DNA of 64,000 nt from an uncultured Clostridia bacterium (GTDB taxonomy: Bacteria; Bacillota; Clostridia; Oscillospirales; Acutalibacteraceae), in assembly GCA_947589575.1 (NCBI GenBank), contig CANQBM010000001.1, positions 248,001 to 312,000 on the forward strand, read 5' to 3'. The notes beneath the pieces are model-generated. The model was not told the DNA's origin. It did no database searches and saw only the letters and a list, made by a program, of their open reading frames with translations. Positions 36,206 through 44,933 of the stretch are shown one piece after another. The position numbers and the translations under genes were made by a program. Position 1 is the first letter of the stretch; the number at the start of each line of letters is the position of its first letter.

Positions 36206-39085
36206 TTATTTATTTAACTGTTTCTTTTTGTATACTGAAATATAAGCGACAATTCCGAAGAGAGAGGAAATGGCAATCGACCACATTAATATTTCGGAAG
36301 AATAATTACCTGTTGACGGTGATTTGGTTTTTGTGTAATCGGTCAATTTGTTTGAGTTTGTGCGGTTATCTGTATTATTGCCATTTGCTTTGTTGTTCAA
36401 ATTATCTTTTGAATTATTGCTTACATTTGCGTTTGAGGCAGTATTGTTTTTATTGTTACTGTTATTGTTACCGTTATTATTACCGTTATCGTTTACGCTG
36501 TTGTTTACTGTTGCTTTATCAATAAACGTGTTTACAAAATCGGCTGTGTTTTCAATATCACTGCTTATTTTTCCGGTAACATCACCGCTGGATTTGTAAT
36601 TCTCGGTTTCGTTTTCCGTAACCGTATATGATATTCCCGCAGGTATGCCTGAAATAGTTACACTTTCACCGCCTGCTAAAGTAATAACGCCAACATATTT
36701 TCCGCTTTCATTGCGGGTGAAGGTGATTGTTTCCGTATGGATAGACATTCCGTCGTTGTCGGTACAAGTTGCTCCGTTCCAGTCTGCTTTCAATGCAACT
36801 TCATCGCCGAAAACTTTATCAATATTAACAAGATCCTCAGTTTTACTGTCAAGAGTAATATTGAACGAAAAATGCTCATCAGTCTGGTTACCTACAACAG
36901 TTTTATTTACTGTCAGACTGTTTAAGCTATACAGCGTATTAACAAAACTTGCCGTGCTTTCAACTCCGTTTTCTATCTTGCCTGAAACTTCACCGCTTGA
37001 CTCATATCCCATTGAATTGCTTTCCGTAACCGTATACGACATTCCGGCAGGGATTTCGGACAAGGTCACGCTTTCGCTGTCCGCAAGGGAGATTTCGGCA
37101 ATATATTTTCCGCTTTCATTGCGGGTGAATGTAACTGTCTTAGGATGAAGAGTTTCATTACTGTCGTCTGACCAATTTGCGTTTGAAACAATTTTATCAC
37201 CAAAAATTTTATCAATATTAACAATCTCTTCGGTTTCCCCGTCAAGAGTAATGCTAAATGAAAAATGCTCGTTTGTCGGAATACCGATAACGGTTTTATC
37301 CACAGTCAGACTTCCCAAATCATATTTTTTATTTGTAAAGTCCGCTGTTTTGTTAATATCACTTACTATATTACCCTTAATATCACTGTTTGCGTCATAC
37401 CCTTTAGAATCAGTTTCTTTAAGCATATATGACATTCCGGCAGGTACACCTGAAATGGTTGCGCTTTCACCGCCTGCCAGGAAAATATCAGCGATATATA
37501 TTTTGTCCGAAGTACGTTTAAAAGTAATCTTTTGATTGTGGAACTTATCTCCGCTTGCGCTAACGCAGTCTTTATTGCTGTAATCAGCATTTAAAACAAT
37601 TTCATCACCGAAAATTTTATCAATATTTGCGAGTGAAGCTGTTGCGCCGTCAAGAGTAATGCTGAACGAAAAATGCTCGTCAGTCTTATTACCTGCGACA
37701 GTCTTGCTGACAGTAAGACCTCCGACATCGTAATCGTTTGTTACATTGACATAACCGTTTGACTTAACATCGTAGTGGTTAGATGAGCCGTTATTGGATT
37801 TATATCCATCAGCAGTTTTTGTTTCAACAAAGTAATATTCGTGTTCGGGATTTAATAAGTCAACCTTTATTTTTCCGTTTTTATCGGTTGTGTAAGAGCC
37901 GGCAGATTTGCCTGTTTCCTTATCATATAATTCAAATGTTGAACCTTCTATAGTTTCACCGTTTTTGCCTTTTACGTTCAAGGTAACTCCCGCGCTTATT
38001 TCCTTAAGGCTGATTGAAGTTTCGGCATTTACGTGAGTGCTTCCGGAACCTCTGCCCACAAAGCTTTGTGAGGTTGTATGACTGTCAGCCTGATAGAAAT
38101 AAACGCCGTTAGAAATATTTTGAGTACCGTTTAGCGAAAGCTTAATATCATTTTGTACGTCGTTTGTTTTTAATGATATTGTGTAAGTATTGCCCGTATT
38201 TGCGATATTATTTAAGTTTTCTCTGTATATTTCACTACCGTTTTGCGACGCGGTTAATATTAGATTACCTGTGGTGCTTGTGCTTTCTAATGTGAATGAA
38301 ATTGTTACTTCATATCCGCCGGTGCTTGAACGGCTTGCGGATACAATATTATAACCTGTCAGGAAGTGGTCGTTATTGATAATGATTTCATCCGGCGACG
38401 GATTTTGGGCGTGTTTCTCGCTCAGATTAAGAAGGTACTGACGAACCGCCATAATATTTTCATAGGTAGTTGCGCTGTAACCGTTTTTAAGGTCGCCGTG
38501 CGGGTTTGGCTCGTTTCCGACTCCGCTTTCCATCTGATATGTGCCGTAGGCTGAGGTGTTAATTTTTGCGGACTGACTGTAATAGCTTGATATTTTTACA
38601 TCTCCGCTGTTTCCGTATTCCCAAATAGCTAATTGTGTGCCTGAGAGCGCCTCCGCAGCGTTTAAGGTTGATTTACCTGTTGCTTTTTTAAGGGCTTCAA
38701 GCGTGCTGTTTGTATTATCCGGCCAGAAGCCGTTATTAACGATTGTACGCACCTTTCCGGCAGCTGTACTGTCTTTAAAATATGTAACGTCCTCAAGGTT
38801 CAGTCGCTTATACATTGTATTTTTTACAGCGCTTGTGCTCAAGTCGATACAGTAGGTAGCAAATTCCGCGCCGTCCTTTTCTAAAAGATAAGTTGCGGGA
38901 AGATAATTGCTTGAACTTCCAGTTTCCTTATATTTATGAATACTGCGCGCATACCAGTTTGTGTATCTGTACTCATAAGGAGACGGGTCGCTGTTTGCTG
39001 CAAATGCGGTTAGTTGTAACGAGCAAACACACATCATAAGAGCAAGAAACAGTGCTCCTAACTTGATAATTTTTGATTTTTTCAT
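36206..39085 (-). CDS. Sortase-anchored thioester adhesin with repeated B-type stalk domains
   Basis: A 959-residue surface protein. A signal peptide (ending in QLTAFA) is followed by a thioester domain: Cys in ATYCIDLSTSAV near residue 78 and Gln in SGTQLAIWEYG near residue 155 should form the internal Cys-Gln bond used for covalent host adhesion. A CnaB/SpaA-like domain lies at about 352-440 (GSTFELYDKETGKSAGSY). Three tandem repeats of about 130 residues follow (about 455-587, 588-717, 718-852), each opening with LTVxKTV and ending near ADFVN. An Asn-rich linker (858-913) leads to SPSTGN, a membrane helix and a basic tail, an (S/P)PxTG-type sorting signal. No sortase gene is in the window. 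Confidence 0.9.
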   Translation of the reverse strand: MKKSKIIKLGALFLALMMCVCSLQLTAFAANSDPSPYEYRYTNWYARSIHKYKETGSSSNYLPATYLLEKDGAEFATYCIDLSTSAVKNTMYKRLNLEDVTYFKDSTAAGKVRTIVNNGFWPDNTNSTLEALKKATGKSTLNAAEALSGTQLAIWEYGNSGDVKISSYYSQSAKINTSAYGTYQMESGVGNEPNPHGDLKNGYSATTYENIMAVRQYLLNLSEKHAQNPSPDEIIINNDHFLTGYNIVSASRSSTGGYEVTISFTLESTSTTGNLILTASQNGSEIYRENLNNIANTGNTYTISLKTNDVQNDIKLSLNGTQNISNGVYFYQADSHTTSQSFVGRGSGSTHVNAETSISLKEISAGVTLNVKGKNGETIEGSTFELYDKETGKSAGSYTTDKNGKIKVDLLNPEHEYYFVETKTADGYKSNNGSSNHYDVKSNGYVNVTNDYDVGGLTVSKTVAGNKTDEHFSFSITLDGATASLANIDKIFGDEIVLNADYSNKDCVSASGDKFHNQKITFKRTSDKIYIADIFLAGGESATISGVPAGMSYMLKETDSKGYDANSDIKGNIVSDINKTADFTNKKYDLGSLTVDKTVIGIPTNEHFSFSITLDGETEEIVNIDKIFGDKIVSNANWSDDSNETLHPKTVTFTRNESGKYIAEISLADSESVTLSEIPAGMSYTVTESNSMGYESSGEVSGKIENGVESTASFVNTLYSLNSLTVNKTVVGNQTDEHFSFNITLDSKTEDLVNIDKVFGDEVALKADWNGATCTDNDGMSIHTETITFTRNESGKYVGVITLAGGESVTISGIPAGISYTVTENETENYKSSGDVTGKISSDIENTADFVNTFIDKATVNNSVNDNGNNNGNNNSNNKNNTASNANVSNNSKDNLNNKANGNNTDNRTNSNKLTDYTKTKSPSTGNYSSEILMWSIAISSLFGIVAYISVYKKKQLNK
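36530..37720 (-). repeat. Three tandem ~130-codon repeats in the adhesin stalk
   Basis: Each unit encodes LTVxKTV, a T(D/N)EHFSF(S/N)ITLD segment, NIDKxFGD, an aromatic-rich middle, then SxSxxPAGMSYxxxE and xxADFxN. Units start at about 37720, 37320 and 36930 on the minus strand. They are similar but clearly diverged, so old duplications. Confidence 0.8.
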
Positions 39086-39210
39086 TTCAAAACCTTCCTT
39101 CTTCGTTAATTTTATAATCAGCGCATAAGCAATATGTTTTGTTACTGTTACAAAGTTGATTCTTAAGTTTGATTTTGCATATTAATGTATTAAATTAAAA
39201 TTTTGCAGAT

Positions 39211-39239
39211 ATTATAGAATTGTAATTTATAATTGTCAA
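39211..39239 (-). promoter_or_regulatory. Consensus promoter of the adhesin gene
   Basis: Minus strand TTGACA (39239-39234) and TATAAT (39216-39211) match the consensus exactly with a 17-base spacer. It gives a 5' untranslated region of about 120 bases. Confidence 0.75.
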
Positions 39240-39314
39240 TAGTTAAAAATATTAATAATAAAAATCTATATACATAATGAAAAATATTGTATTTTTATAC
39301 AAAATCTATTTATA

Positions 39315-39342
39315 TTGACAATATAATTTATGGTGTTATACT
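39315..39342 (+). promoter_or_regulatory. SigA-type promoter for the DinB-like gene
   Basis: TTGACA (39315-39320) and TATACT (39337-39342) with a 16-base spacer, about 48 bases before the start codon at 39390. Confidence 0.6.
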
Positions 39343-39389
39343 TTAAAATGTGATGATTTATATGTATATAAATGCAGGAGATGAAAAGT

Positions 39390-39878
39390 ATGATTGATAT
39401 TATCAGGGACAGGACAATAGCGTTAATGGACAATTTCAGAAGGACAATACTTACGGCGGATTTAAACAGTCGGTTATATAATCAGCCGTTATGGAAACAT
39501 ATCTATCACGCTTTATACTGGTTTGATTATTGGTATTGTACGCCTGAAAATTATTTGGGCGCGAAATTTCATATGGAAAACTTGCACTCACTTGACATTA
39601 AATCGGATATTCAGGTAAGCGAGGTGGCTTTGCTTGAGTATTTTGAGAGCGTGAAAGAAAAAACTGTAGCTTATTTGGATAATCTGAACGAAAAAACGCT
39701 TAACAAAATTGCAAAAGATTGCGAGGATAAAACAAGGTTTGCGTGTATATTAGGTCAGTTTGCACACTGCTATACGCATTTGGGAAATGTGAACGCAATG
39801 ACTATTGAAAAAACAAATAAGTGGGTATACATTCCCTGCAGAGAGTGTGATACAGTAAAGCCATTGTTTGAGGAATAA
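39390..39878 (+). CDS. DinB-like four-helix protein
   Basis: A 162-residue protein with the helical profile of the DinB/YfiT metal-binding superfamily. The likely metal histidines are in WKHIYHALYWFDYWY (near residue 40) and AHCYTHLGNVNAM (near residue 138). Members include thiol transferases and many proteins of unknown activity. The ATG at 39390 was chosen because GGAG lies 9 bases upstream; two earlier in-frame ATGs overlap that site. The GNAT gene follows after 22 bases. Function unknown. Confidence 0.7.
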   Translation: MIDIIRDRTIALMDNFRRTILTADLNSRLYNQPLWKHIYHALYWFDYWYCTPENYLGAKFHMENLHSLDIKSDIQVSEVALLEYFESVKEKTVAYLDNLNEKTLNKIAKDCEDKTRFACILGQFAHCYTHLGNVNAMTIEKTNKWVYIPCRECDTVKPLFEE

Positions 39879-39900
39879 AACAATTAAGGAGAATATTGTT

Positions 39901-40383
39901 ATGATAAAAATGTTAATTGCACAGCCTGAAAATATTGATGACATAACAAGGCTCAGGATTGAAATGCAAATAGAAGATTGGAATAAAACCTTATCTGATG
40001 ATTTTTCCTGCTATGCTGATGATTTTGCAGTTATAACAAAAAGACATTTGATTGAAAAGCTAAATAAGTCGATATTTTTTGGCGTTATGTATTTTGATAA
40101 TAAGCCGATTGCTATATGTGCGCTGGAGGAGCTTTCAGAACTTCCTCAAATTACTGTATGTACAGAAAAAAACGGCAGACATTGTTGCCTTGTCAGCGTG
40201 TACACGAAGCCTGATTTTCGTGGTGCAGGTTACCAGCAGAAATTAATAAAGTATTTACTTAAGTTTGCAAAACGGCATGGATTTAATGATATTACATTAA
40301 CTGCTAATACTCCTGACGCAATTCATATTTATGAAAAGATTGGATTTAAGCTCATATCAAACAAATACTTTTTAAATTTATAA
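39901..40383 (+). CDS. GNAT-family N-acetyltransferase
   Basis: A 160-residue acetyltransferase of the GNAT fold. The acetyl-CoA binding loop is in VYTKPDFRGAGYQQKLIKYL near residue 105, followed by the typical ITLTANTPDAIHIYEKIGFK strand-helix. Substrate unknown; relatives acetylate amines, antibiotics or protein N-termini. The ATG at 39901 has AAGGAG 9 bases upstream and was preferred to a longer frame that would overlap the preceding gene. Confidence 0.85.
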   Translation: MIKMLIAQPENIDDITRLRIEMQIEDWNKTLSDDFSCYADDFAVITKRHLIEKLNKSIFFGVMYFDNKPIAICALEELSELPQITVCTEKNGRHCCLVSVYTKPDFRGAGYQQKLIKYLLKFAKRHGFNDITLTANTPDAIHIYEKIGFKLISNKYFLNL

Positions 40384-40394
40384 GGTGGACTTTT

Positions 40395-40484
40395 ATGGAA
40401 GAAATTGTACTTGGTAATGTAATGGTTGACTGTGATGATGAGAAAAAGCTCAGGTATTACATCTTGCTTGATGAATTGTTTTGA
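40395..40484 (+). pseudogene. Truncated VOC/glyoxalase-like gene remnant
   Basis: A 29-codon frame starting MEEIVLGNVMVDCDDEKKLR looks like the first strand and helix of a VOC-superfamily (glyoxalase-like) protein, then runs out of family-like sequence and stops. It has a ribosome binding site (AAGGTGG) and follows the GNAT gene by 11 bases, so it was probably the third gene of that operon. No continuation was recognised in another frame before the terminator at 40543. Confidence 0.5.
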
Positions 40485-40542
40485 TTACCGGCAAAAAACT
40501 CAGAGTTATCAGAGTTAAAAGTAAATAATAATTAAATTAAGT

Positions 40543-40602
40543 GACAGTATACATCTAAGTCTGGATATTATTTTCTCTTTTGCCGTATACTGTCATTTTT
40601 TT
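40543..40602 (+). terminator. Long-loop hairpin terminator before the rnf operon
   Basis: GACAGTATAC (40543-40552) pairs exactly with GTATACTGTC (40585-40594), followed by ATTTTTTTATTT. Confidence 0.8.
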
Positions 40603-40655
40603 ATTTAATTATGAATACAAATAAGCGGTATTATCTCAAAATATATATTATTTAA

Positions 40656-40684
40656 TTGATAGTTTGCTATGTTTATGTTACAAT
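40656..40684 (+). promoter_or_regulatory. SigA-type promoter of the rnf operon
   Basis: TTGATA (40656-40661) and TACAAT (40679-40684) with a 17-base spacer, about 45 bases before the rnfC start codon. Confidence 0.6.
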
Positions 40685-40728
40685 GAAAAATGTTGAAATA
40701 TGTAAATTCCCGAGGAGGATATTCATTA

Positions 40729-42051
40729 ATGAAGCAAAAATCTTTTAAAAAAGGTGTTCACCCTTATGAGGGTAAGGAATTGTCCGAAAATTGCCCCATA
40801 AAGCGCATAGATGCTGAAAAAATTATGGTTTATCCTTTATCCCAGAATATAGGCGCGCCTGCAAAGGCAGTCGTAGCCGTTGGTGACAGAGTGCTTAAGG
40901 GTCAGCTTATTGCTGAGGCGGGAGGATTTATTTCGGTACCGGTTTTCAGCTCGGTATCGGGTACTGTTAAAGCGATTGAAAAAAGACTTGTTGTAAACGG
41001 CAGTAAGTGCGACTGTATAGTTATAGAAAATGATAATGCCTATGAGTCAGTCGACGGCTTGGGTAAAGACAGAGAGCTTGACAGCTTATCGGCGGAAGAA
41101 GTTATTGATATTATTAAGGGCGCGGGCATAGTCGGTCTAGGCGGCGCGGGTTTTCCTACCGGTGTCAAGCTTTCGCCTAAAAACGCAGATGATATTGATA
41201 CTCTTATCATTAACGGCTCGGAGTGTGAGCCTTATCTTACGTCTGATTACCGATTGATGATAGAAAGAGGCGACGGGATAATTAAGGGTATCAAGGCGGT
41301 GCTTAAAGCACTTCCAAATGCCAGGGCGGTTATCGGTATTGAAAACAATAAGCCGGAGGCTATCAGAATTCTTGAGGAAAAGACAGCGGACGATGATAAA
41401 ATAAGCGTTTGTCCGCTCAGGACGAAATATCCGCAGGGCGGTGAAAGACAGCTTATTTATGCGATTACAGGCAGGAGGATTAATTCCAAAATGCTCCCCG
41501 CGGATTTAGGCTGTGTAGTTGTAAATGCCGCAAGCTGTTATGCGATTTACGAGGCTGTTTACAAAAATATGCCTTTGATACATAAGGTTATGACTGTTAC
41601 CGGAGAGGCTGTTAACTCCCCGTGCAATCTTGATGTTCCGCTCGGTGTAAGCCACAGTTACGTTTTGGAATCGGCAGGAGGAGCTAAGGAGAATGTAGTA
41701 AAGTTTATCTCCGGCGGACCTATGATGGGTATGGCAATGAGCAGTCTTGATGTTCCCGTTGTTAAGACGTCATCATCAATTCTTGCATTTTCAAAAGATG
41801 ACGTTGCCGAAATTACGGAGTCAGCGTGTATACATTGCGGAAGATGTGTAAAGGTGTGTCCTGAAATGCTTGTTCCTCAAATGATGGCAAAAGCGGTAAA
41901 GACACAGAACATTGAAAGATTTGACAATATCGGCGGCATGGAATGTATTGAGTGCGGTTGCTGCACATATGTATGTCCCGCGAAAATTCCGCTTACACAG
42001 ATGTTTAAGCTCGGGAAAGTCAAAGTACGAGAAATGCGTACAAAAAACTGA
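40729..42051 (+). CDS. rnfC: Rnf complex subunit C, NADH- and cluster-binding
   Basis: RnfC is the NAD-side peripheral subunit of the ion-pumping ferredoxin:NAD+ oxidoreductase. The 440-residue protein has the N-terminal KGVHPYEGKELSENCPIKR, the NADH/FMN-type GLGGAGFPTGVKLSPK loop, the NGSECEPYLTSDYRLM segment, and two [4Fe-4S] motifs near the end (CIHCGRCVKVCPEM and CIECGCCTYVCPAKIP). The ATG at 40729 has GAGGAGG upstream. It is first in the gene order C-D-G-E-A-B typical of clostridia. Confidence 0.97.
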   Translation: MKQKSFKKGVHPYEGKELSENCPIKRIDAEKIMVYPLSQNIGAPAKAVVAVGDRVLKGQLIAEAGGFISVPVFSSVSGTVKAIEKRLVVNGSKCDCIVIENDNAYESVDGLGKDRELDSLSAEEVIDIIKGAGIVGLGGAGFPTGVKLSPKNADDIDTLIINGSECEPYLTSDYRLMIERGDGIIKGIKAVLKALPNARAVIGIENNKPEAIRILEEKTADDDKISVCPLRTKYPQGGERQLIYAITGRRINSKMLPADLGCVVVNAASCYAIYEAVYKNMPLIHKVMTVTGEAVNSPCNLDVPLGVSHSYVLESAGGAKENVVKFISGGPMMGMAMSSLDVPVVKTSSSILAFSKDDVAEITESACIHCGRCVKVCPEMLVPQMMAKAVKTQNIERFDNIGGMECIECGCCTYVCPAKIPLTQMFKLGKVKVREMRTKN

Positions 42052-42072
42052 GGAAGGGGAGGATTGTGTTTT

Positions 42073-43014
42073 ATGTATAATGTTTCAGTTTCACCGCACG
42101 TGAGAGAAAAAAGTACGACTAAAACGGTTATGCGTGATGTTGCTGTTGCTGTTCTTCCCACTCTTGCTTTTGGTGTTTACCGTTTCGGATTAAACGCATT
42201 ATTTATAATTTTAATCTGCGTTGCCGCATGCGTTCTGAGCGAGCTTTTATTTGAGCTGATTTCTAAAAAGCCCATAACTATATTTGATTACAGCGCGATG
42301 GTTACAGGGCTTATCCTTGCCATGAATCTTCCTCCGACAGCAGTTTGGTGGATACCTGTTATCGGCGGAGTATTCGCTATTATTGCTGTTAAAATGCTTT
42401 TTGGAGGTCTTGGTCAGAATTTTATGAATCCCGCGCTTGCGGCAAGGTGCTTTCTTCTGATTTCATTCACATCGCGAATGAATGATTTTACGGTTGACGG
42501 TGTATCCGGCGCCACTCCGCTTGCGCTTCTTAAAGCAGGTGAAAGCACCGATTTTCTCACACTTTTCTTAGGCTTTCACGGCGGCTGTATCGGTGAGGTA
42601 TCAGCGCTTGCCATACTTATAGGCGGATTATATCTGATTGTCAGAAAGGTTATTTCAGTAAGAATTCCGCTTACATATATTTTATCAACACTTGTATTTA
42701 TTTCTGTAATAAACGTTGTTACGGGCAACGAGGTTACAATTTCATATCTTGCGGGTCATATTCTCTCCGGCGGTCTTCTTGCGGGAGCGTTCTTTATGGC
42801 TACAGATTATGTCACCAGTCCGATTACTTCCAAAGGTCAGATTGTCTACGGTATAATTATTGGATTTATGACGGCGCTGTTCAGAACTCTCGGCTCAACC
42901 GCTGAAGGCGTTTCATATGCCATTATCATAGGAAATCTTCTTGTACCTATTATAGAAAAGATTACAATTCCAAGGCCTTTCGGCTGTGAGAGAGCGAAAG
43001 GAGACAGTGAGTAA
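42073..43014 (+). CDS. rnfD: Rnf complex subunit D, flavinylated membrane subunit
   Basis: RnfD is an integral membrane subunit of the Rnf pump, with about nine or ten helices in its 313 residues. The FMN-accepting threonine is expected in VDGVSGATPLALLK, the S/T-G-A-T motif modified by ApbE, whose gene is at 46.8 kb. Other family parts are FDYSAMVTGLILAMNLPPT and LLAGAFFMATDYVTSP. I chose the ATG at 42073, three codons into a longer frame, because of spacing to the GGGGAGG site. Confidence 0.95.
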   Translation: MYNVSVSPHVREKSTTKTVMRDVAVAVLPTLAFGVYRFGLNALFIILICVAACVLSELLFELISKKPITIFDYSAMVTGLILAMNLPPTAVWWIPVIGGVFAIIAVKMLFGGLGQNFMNPALAARCFLLISFTSRMNDFTVDGVSGATPLALLKAGESTDFLTLFLGFHGGCIGEVSALAILIGGLYLIVRKVISVRIPLTYILSTLVFISVINVVTGNEVTISYLAGHILSGGLLAGAFFMATDYVTSPITSKGQIVYGIIIGFMTALFRTLGSTAEGVSYAIIIGNLLVPIIEKITIPRPFGCERAKGDSE

Positions 43015-43016
43015 CT

Positions 43017-43655
43017 ATGAAAAAATCAAGTATTTTAATAAACACACTTGTTCTTTTTGCGGTAACATTTGTTGCGGTGTCAGCGCTTGCGGTAGTTAAT
43101 CAAATTACAAAGGAACCTATTACCCAGGCTGAAATTAACGCAAGAGAGCAGATTTACAAAATTGTTTACCCCGACGCTGAAAATTTTACGGATATTGAAA
43201 ACGCCGAAAATTTAATTGAAAATTCGGATAAAATGCTTAAAAACGCCGGCTATGACGGTTGTTTTATAAACGACGCTCTTGCCGTAACAGATAAAAACGG
43301 CAGTATTAAAGGATATGTAATTGCCGCGACATCTCCGAGCGGATACGGCGGGGATTTGCAGATTGCTTTGGGAATTACACTTGATTCAGAAATTACAGGA
43401 TTTAATATTGTATCTCACAGTGAAACGGCAGGTCTCGGTTCAAAATGCACGGAGTCCGGCTTTACATCACAGTTTACAGGAAAATCTGCCAAAATTCTTA
43501 AATACACTAAAACAGGAGCGTACGCCGATAATGAGATTGACGCAATAAGCGGCGCCACAATCACAACAAATGCGGTAACGGAAGCGGCTAACGCGGCTAT
43601 AATGTTTTATCATGAAAATCTGGCTGATAATAATACAAATCTGAAAGGGGAGTGA
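43017..43655 (+). CDS. rnfG: Rnf complex subunit G, covalent FMN carrier
   Basis: RnfG has one N-terminal membrane helix and an outward FMN-binding domain. The flavinylation site is in DAISGATITTNAVTEA near residue 185, with GYGGDLQIALGI and ETAGLGSK as the other parts of the FMN_bind fold. At 212 residues it is complete. It begins 2 bases after rnfD. Confidence 0.96.
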   Translation: MKKSSILINTLVLFAVTFVAVSALAVVNQITKEPITQAEINAREQIYKIVYPDAENFTDIENAENLIENSDKMLKNAGYDGCFINDALAVTDKNGSIKGYVIAATSPSGYGGDLQIALGITLDSEITGFNIVSHSETAGLGSKCTESGFTSQFTGKSAKILKYTKTGAYADNEIDAISGATITTNAVTEAANAAIMFYHENLADNNTNLKGE

Positions 43656-43660
43656 GATAA

Positions 43661-44332
43661 ATGAAAGCTGTTTTAGAAAGACTTTATAACGGAATTATTA
43701 AAGAAAATCCTACGTTCGTTTTGATGCTTGGAATGTGTCCCACTCTTGCAGTAACAACAAGCGCCAAAAACGGTTTGGGTATGGGGCTTGCAACAACGGC
43801 TGTTCTTGTAATGTCGAATTTCCTTATCTCACTTTTGCGTAAGGTTATTCCAAACGGTGTAAGAGTGCCCGTTTACATTATTATTATTGCGTCCTTTGTA
43901 ACTATTGTTGAAATGCTTATGCACGCCTACTTAACGTCGCTTTATGATAATCTCGGAATTTTTATTCCTCTTATTGTTGTAAACTGCATTATTTTCGGAA
44001 GAGCCGAAACATATGCCTCTAAAAGCAATCCGCTTCTCTCAATATTTGACGGGATAGGAATAGGTCTCGGTTTTACAATCGGACTAACAATAATCGGTAT
44101 TGTGAGAGAGCTTCTCGGTTCAGGTACAATTTTCGGAATTAAGGTAACGCCGCAGAGCTTTGAGCCTGTATCAATTTTTGTTATGGCGCCGGGTGCGTTT
44201 TTTGTGCTTGCGGTTTTATGTGCTGTTCAGAATAAGCTTAAGCTCAAGGGAGCTAACCGCCATGTTAAGCAGACAGGCGCCTGCAACGGCAACTGCGGTG
44301 AATGCGCTTTTAAAGAGGGAGGTAAAGAATAA
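43661..44332 (+). CDS. rnfE: Rnf complex subunit E with a cysteine-containing tail
   Basis: RnfE is a six-helix membrane subunit homologous to RnfA. The family start ENPTFVLMLGMCPTLAVTTS with its conserved Cys, and GIGLGFTIGLTIIGIVREL are clear. The 223-residue protein ends in an unusual soluble tail after the last helix, containing CNGNCGEC, which could bind metal or a cluster. Rnf/NqrDE-type subunits in Proteobacteria lack it. It overlaps rnfA by one base. Confidence 0.95.
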   Translation: MKAVLERLYNGIIKENPTFVLMLGMCPTLAVTTSAKNGLGMGLATTAVLVMSNFLISLLRKVIPNGVRVPVYIIIIASFVTIVEMLMHAYLTSLYDNLGIFIPLIVVNCIIFGRAETYASKSNPLLSIFDGIGIGLGFTIGLTIIGIVRELLGSGTIFGIKVTPQSFEPVSIFVMAPGAFFVLAVLCAVQNKLKLKGANRHVKQTGACNGNCGECAFKEGGKE

Positions 44333-44910
44333 TGGTTAAAACTTTATTTTTAGTCCTCCTTACTACTGCCCTTATCAATAATATTGTACTAAGCCAGTTT
44401 TTAGGCATATGTCCGTTTTTGGGCGTATCCAGGAATATTAAAACTGCGGCAGGTATGGGCGGCGCGGTAATATTTGTTATTACAATTTCGTCGGCTGTTA
44501 CAAGCCTGATTTACGATTATATTCTTGTTAAGCTCAATTTAACATATTTGAAAACGATTGCGTTTATAATGGTAATAGCGTTTCTTGTTCAGCTTGTTGA
44601 GTCGTTTTTAAAAAAGTCTGCGCCCGCTCTTTATAAGAGTCTTGGTGTATATTTACCGCTTATCACAACAAACTGCGCTGTGCTTGGTACTGCCCTGACA
44701 AATGTTCAGCAGGCTAATGATTTTGTTACAAGTGTTGTAACAGGACTTGGCACGTCAGTTGGATTTTGTATTGCGATTGTTATTATGGCGGGCATCCGTG
44801 AAAAGACTGAAACAAACGATTTTCCGGAGTCATTTAAGGGAACACCTGCGGTTCTTTTGACGGCATGCCTGATGTCGATTGCTTTTTACGGTTTCAGTAT
44901 GTTTAAATAA
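44332..44910 (+). CDS. rnfA: Rnf complex subunit A
   Basis: A 192-residue six-helix membrane subunit, inverted-topology partner of RnfE; together they hold a [2Fe-2S] cluster in the membrane through their conserved cysteines. The motifs are NNIVLSQFLGICPFLGVS and TTNCAVLGTAL. It overlaps rnfE by one base (TAATG). Confidence 0.96.
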   Translation: MVKTLFLVLLTTALINNIVLSQFLGICPFLGVSRNIKTAAGMGGAVIFVITISSAVTSLIYDYILVKLNLTYLKTIAFIMVIAFLVQLVESFLKKSAPALYKSLGVYLPLITTNCAVLGTALTNVQQANDFVTSVVTGLGTSVGFCIAIVIMAGIREKTETNDFPESFKGTPAVLLTACLMSIAFYGFSMFK

Positions 44911-44933
44911 AGTACATAAGGGAAAGGGAAAAT

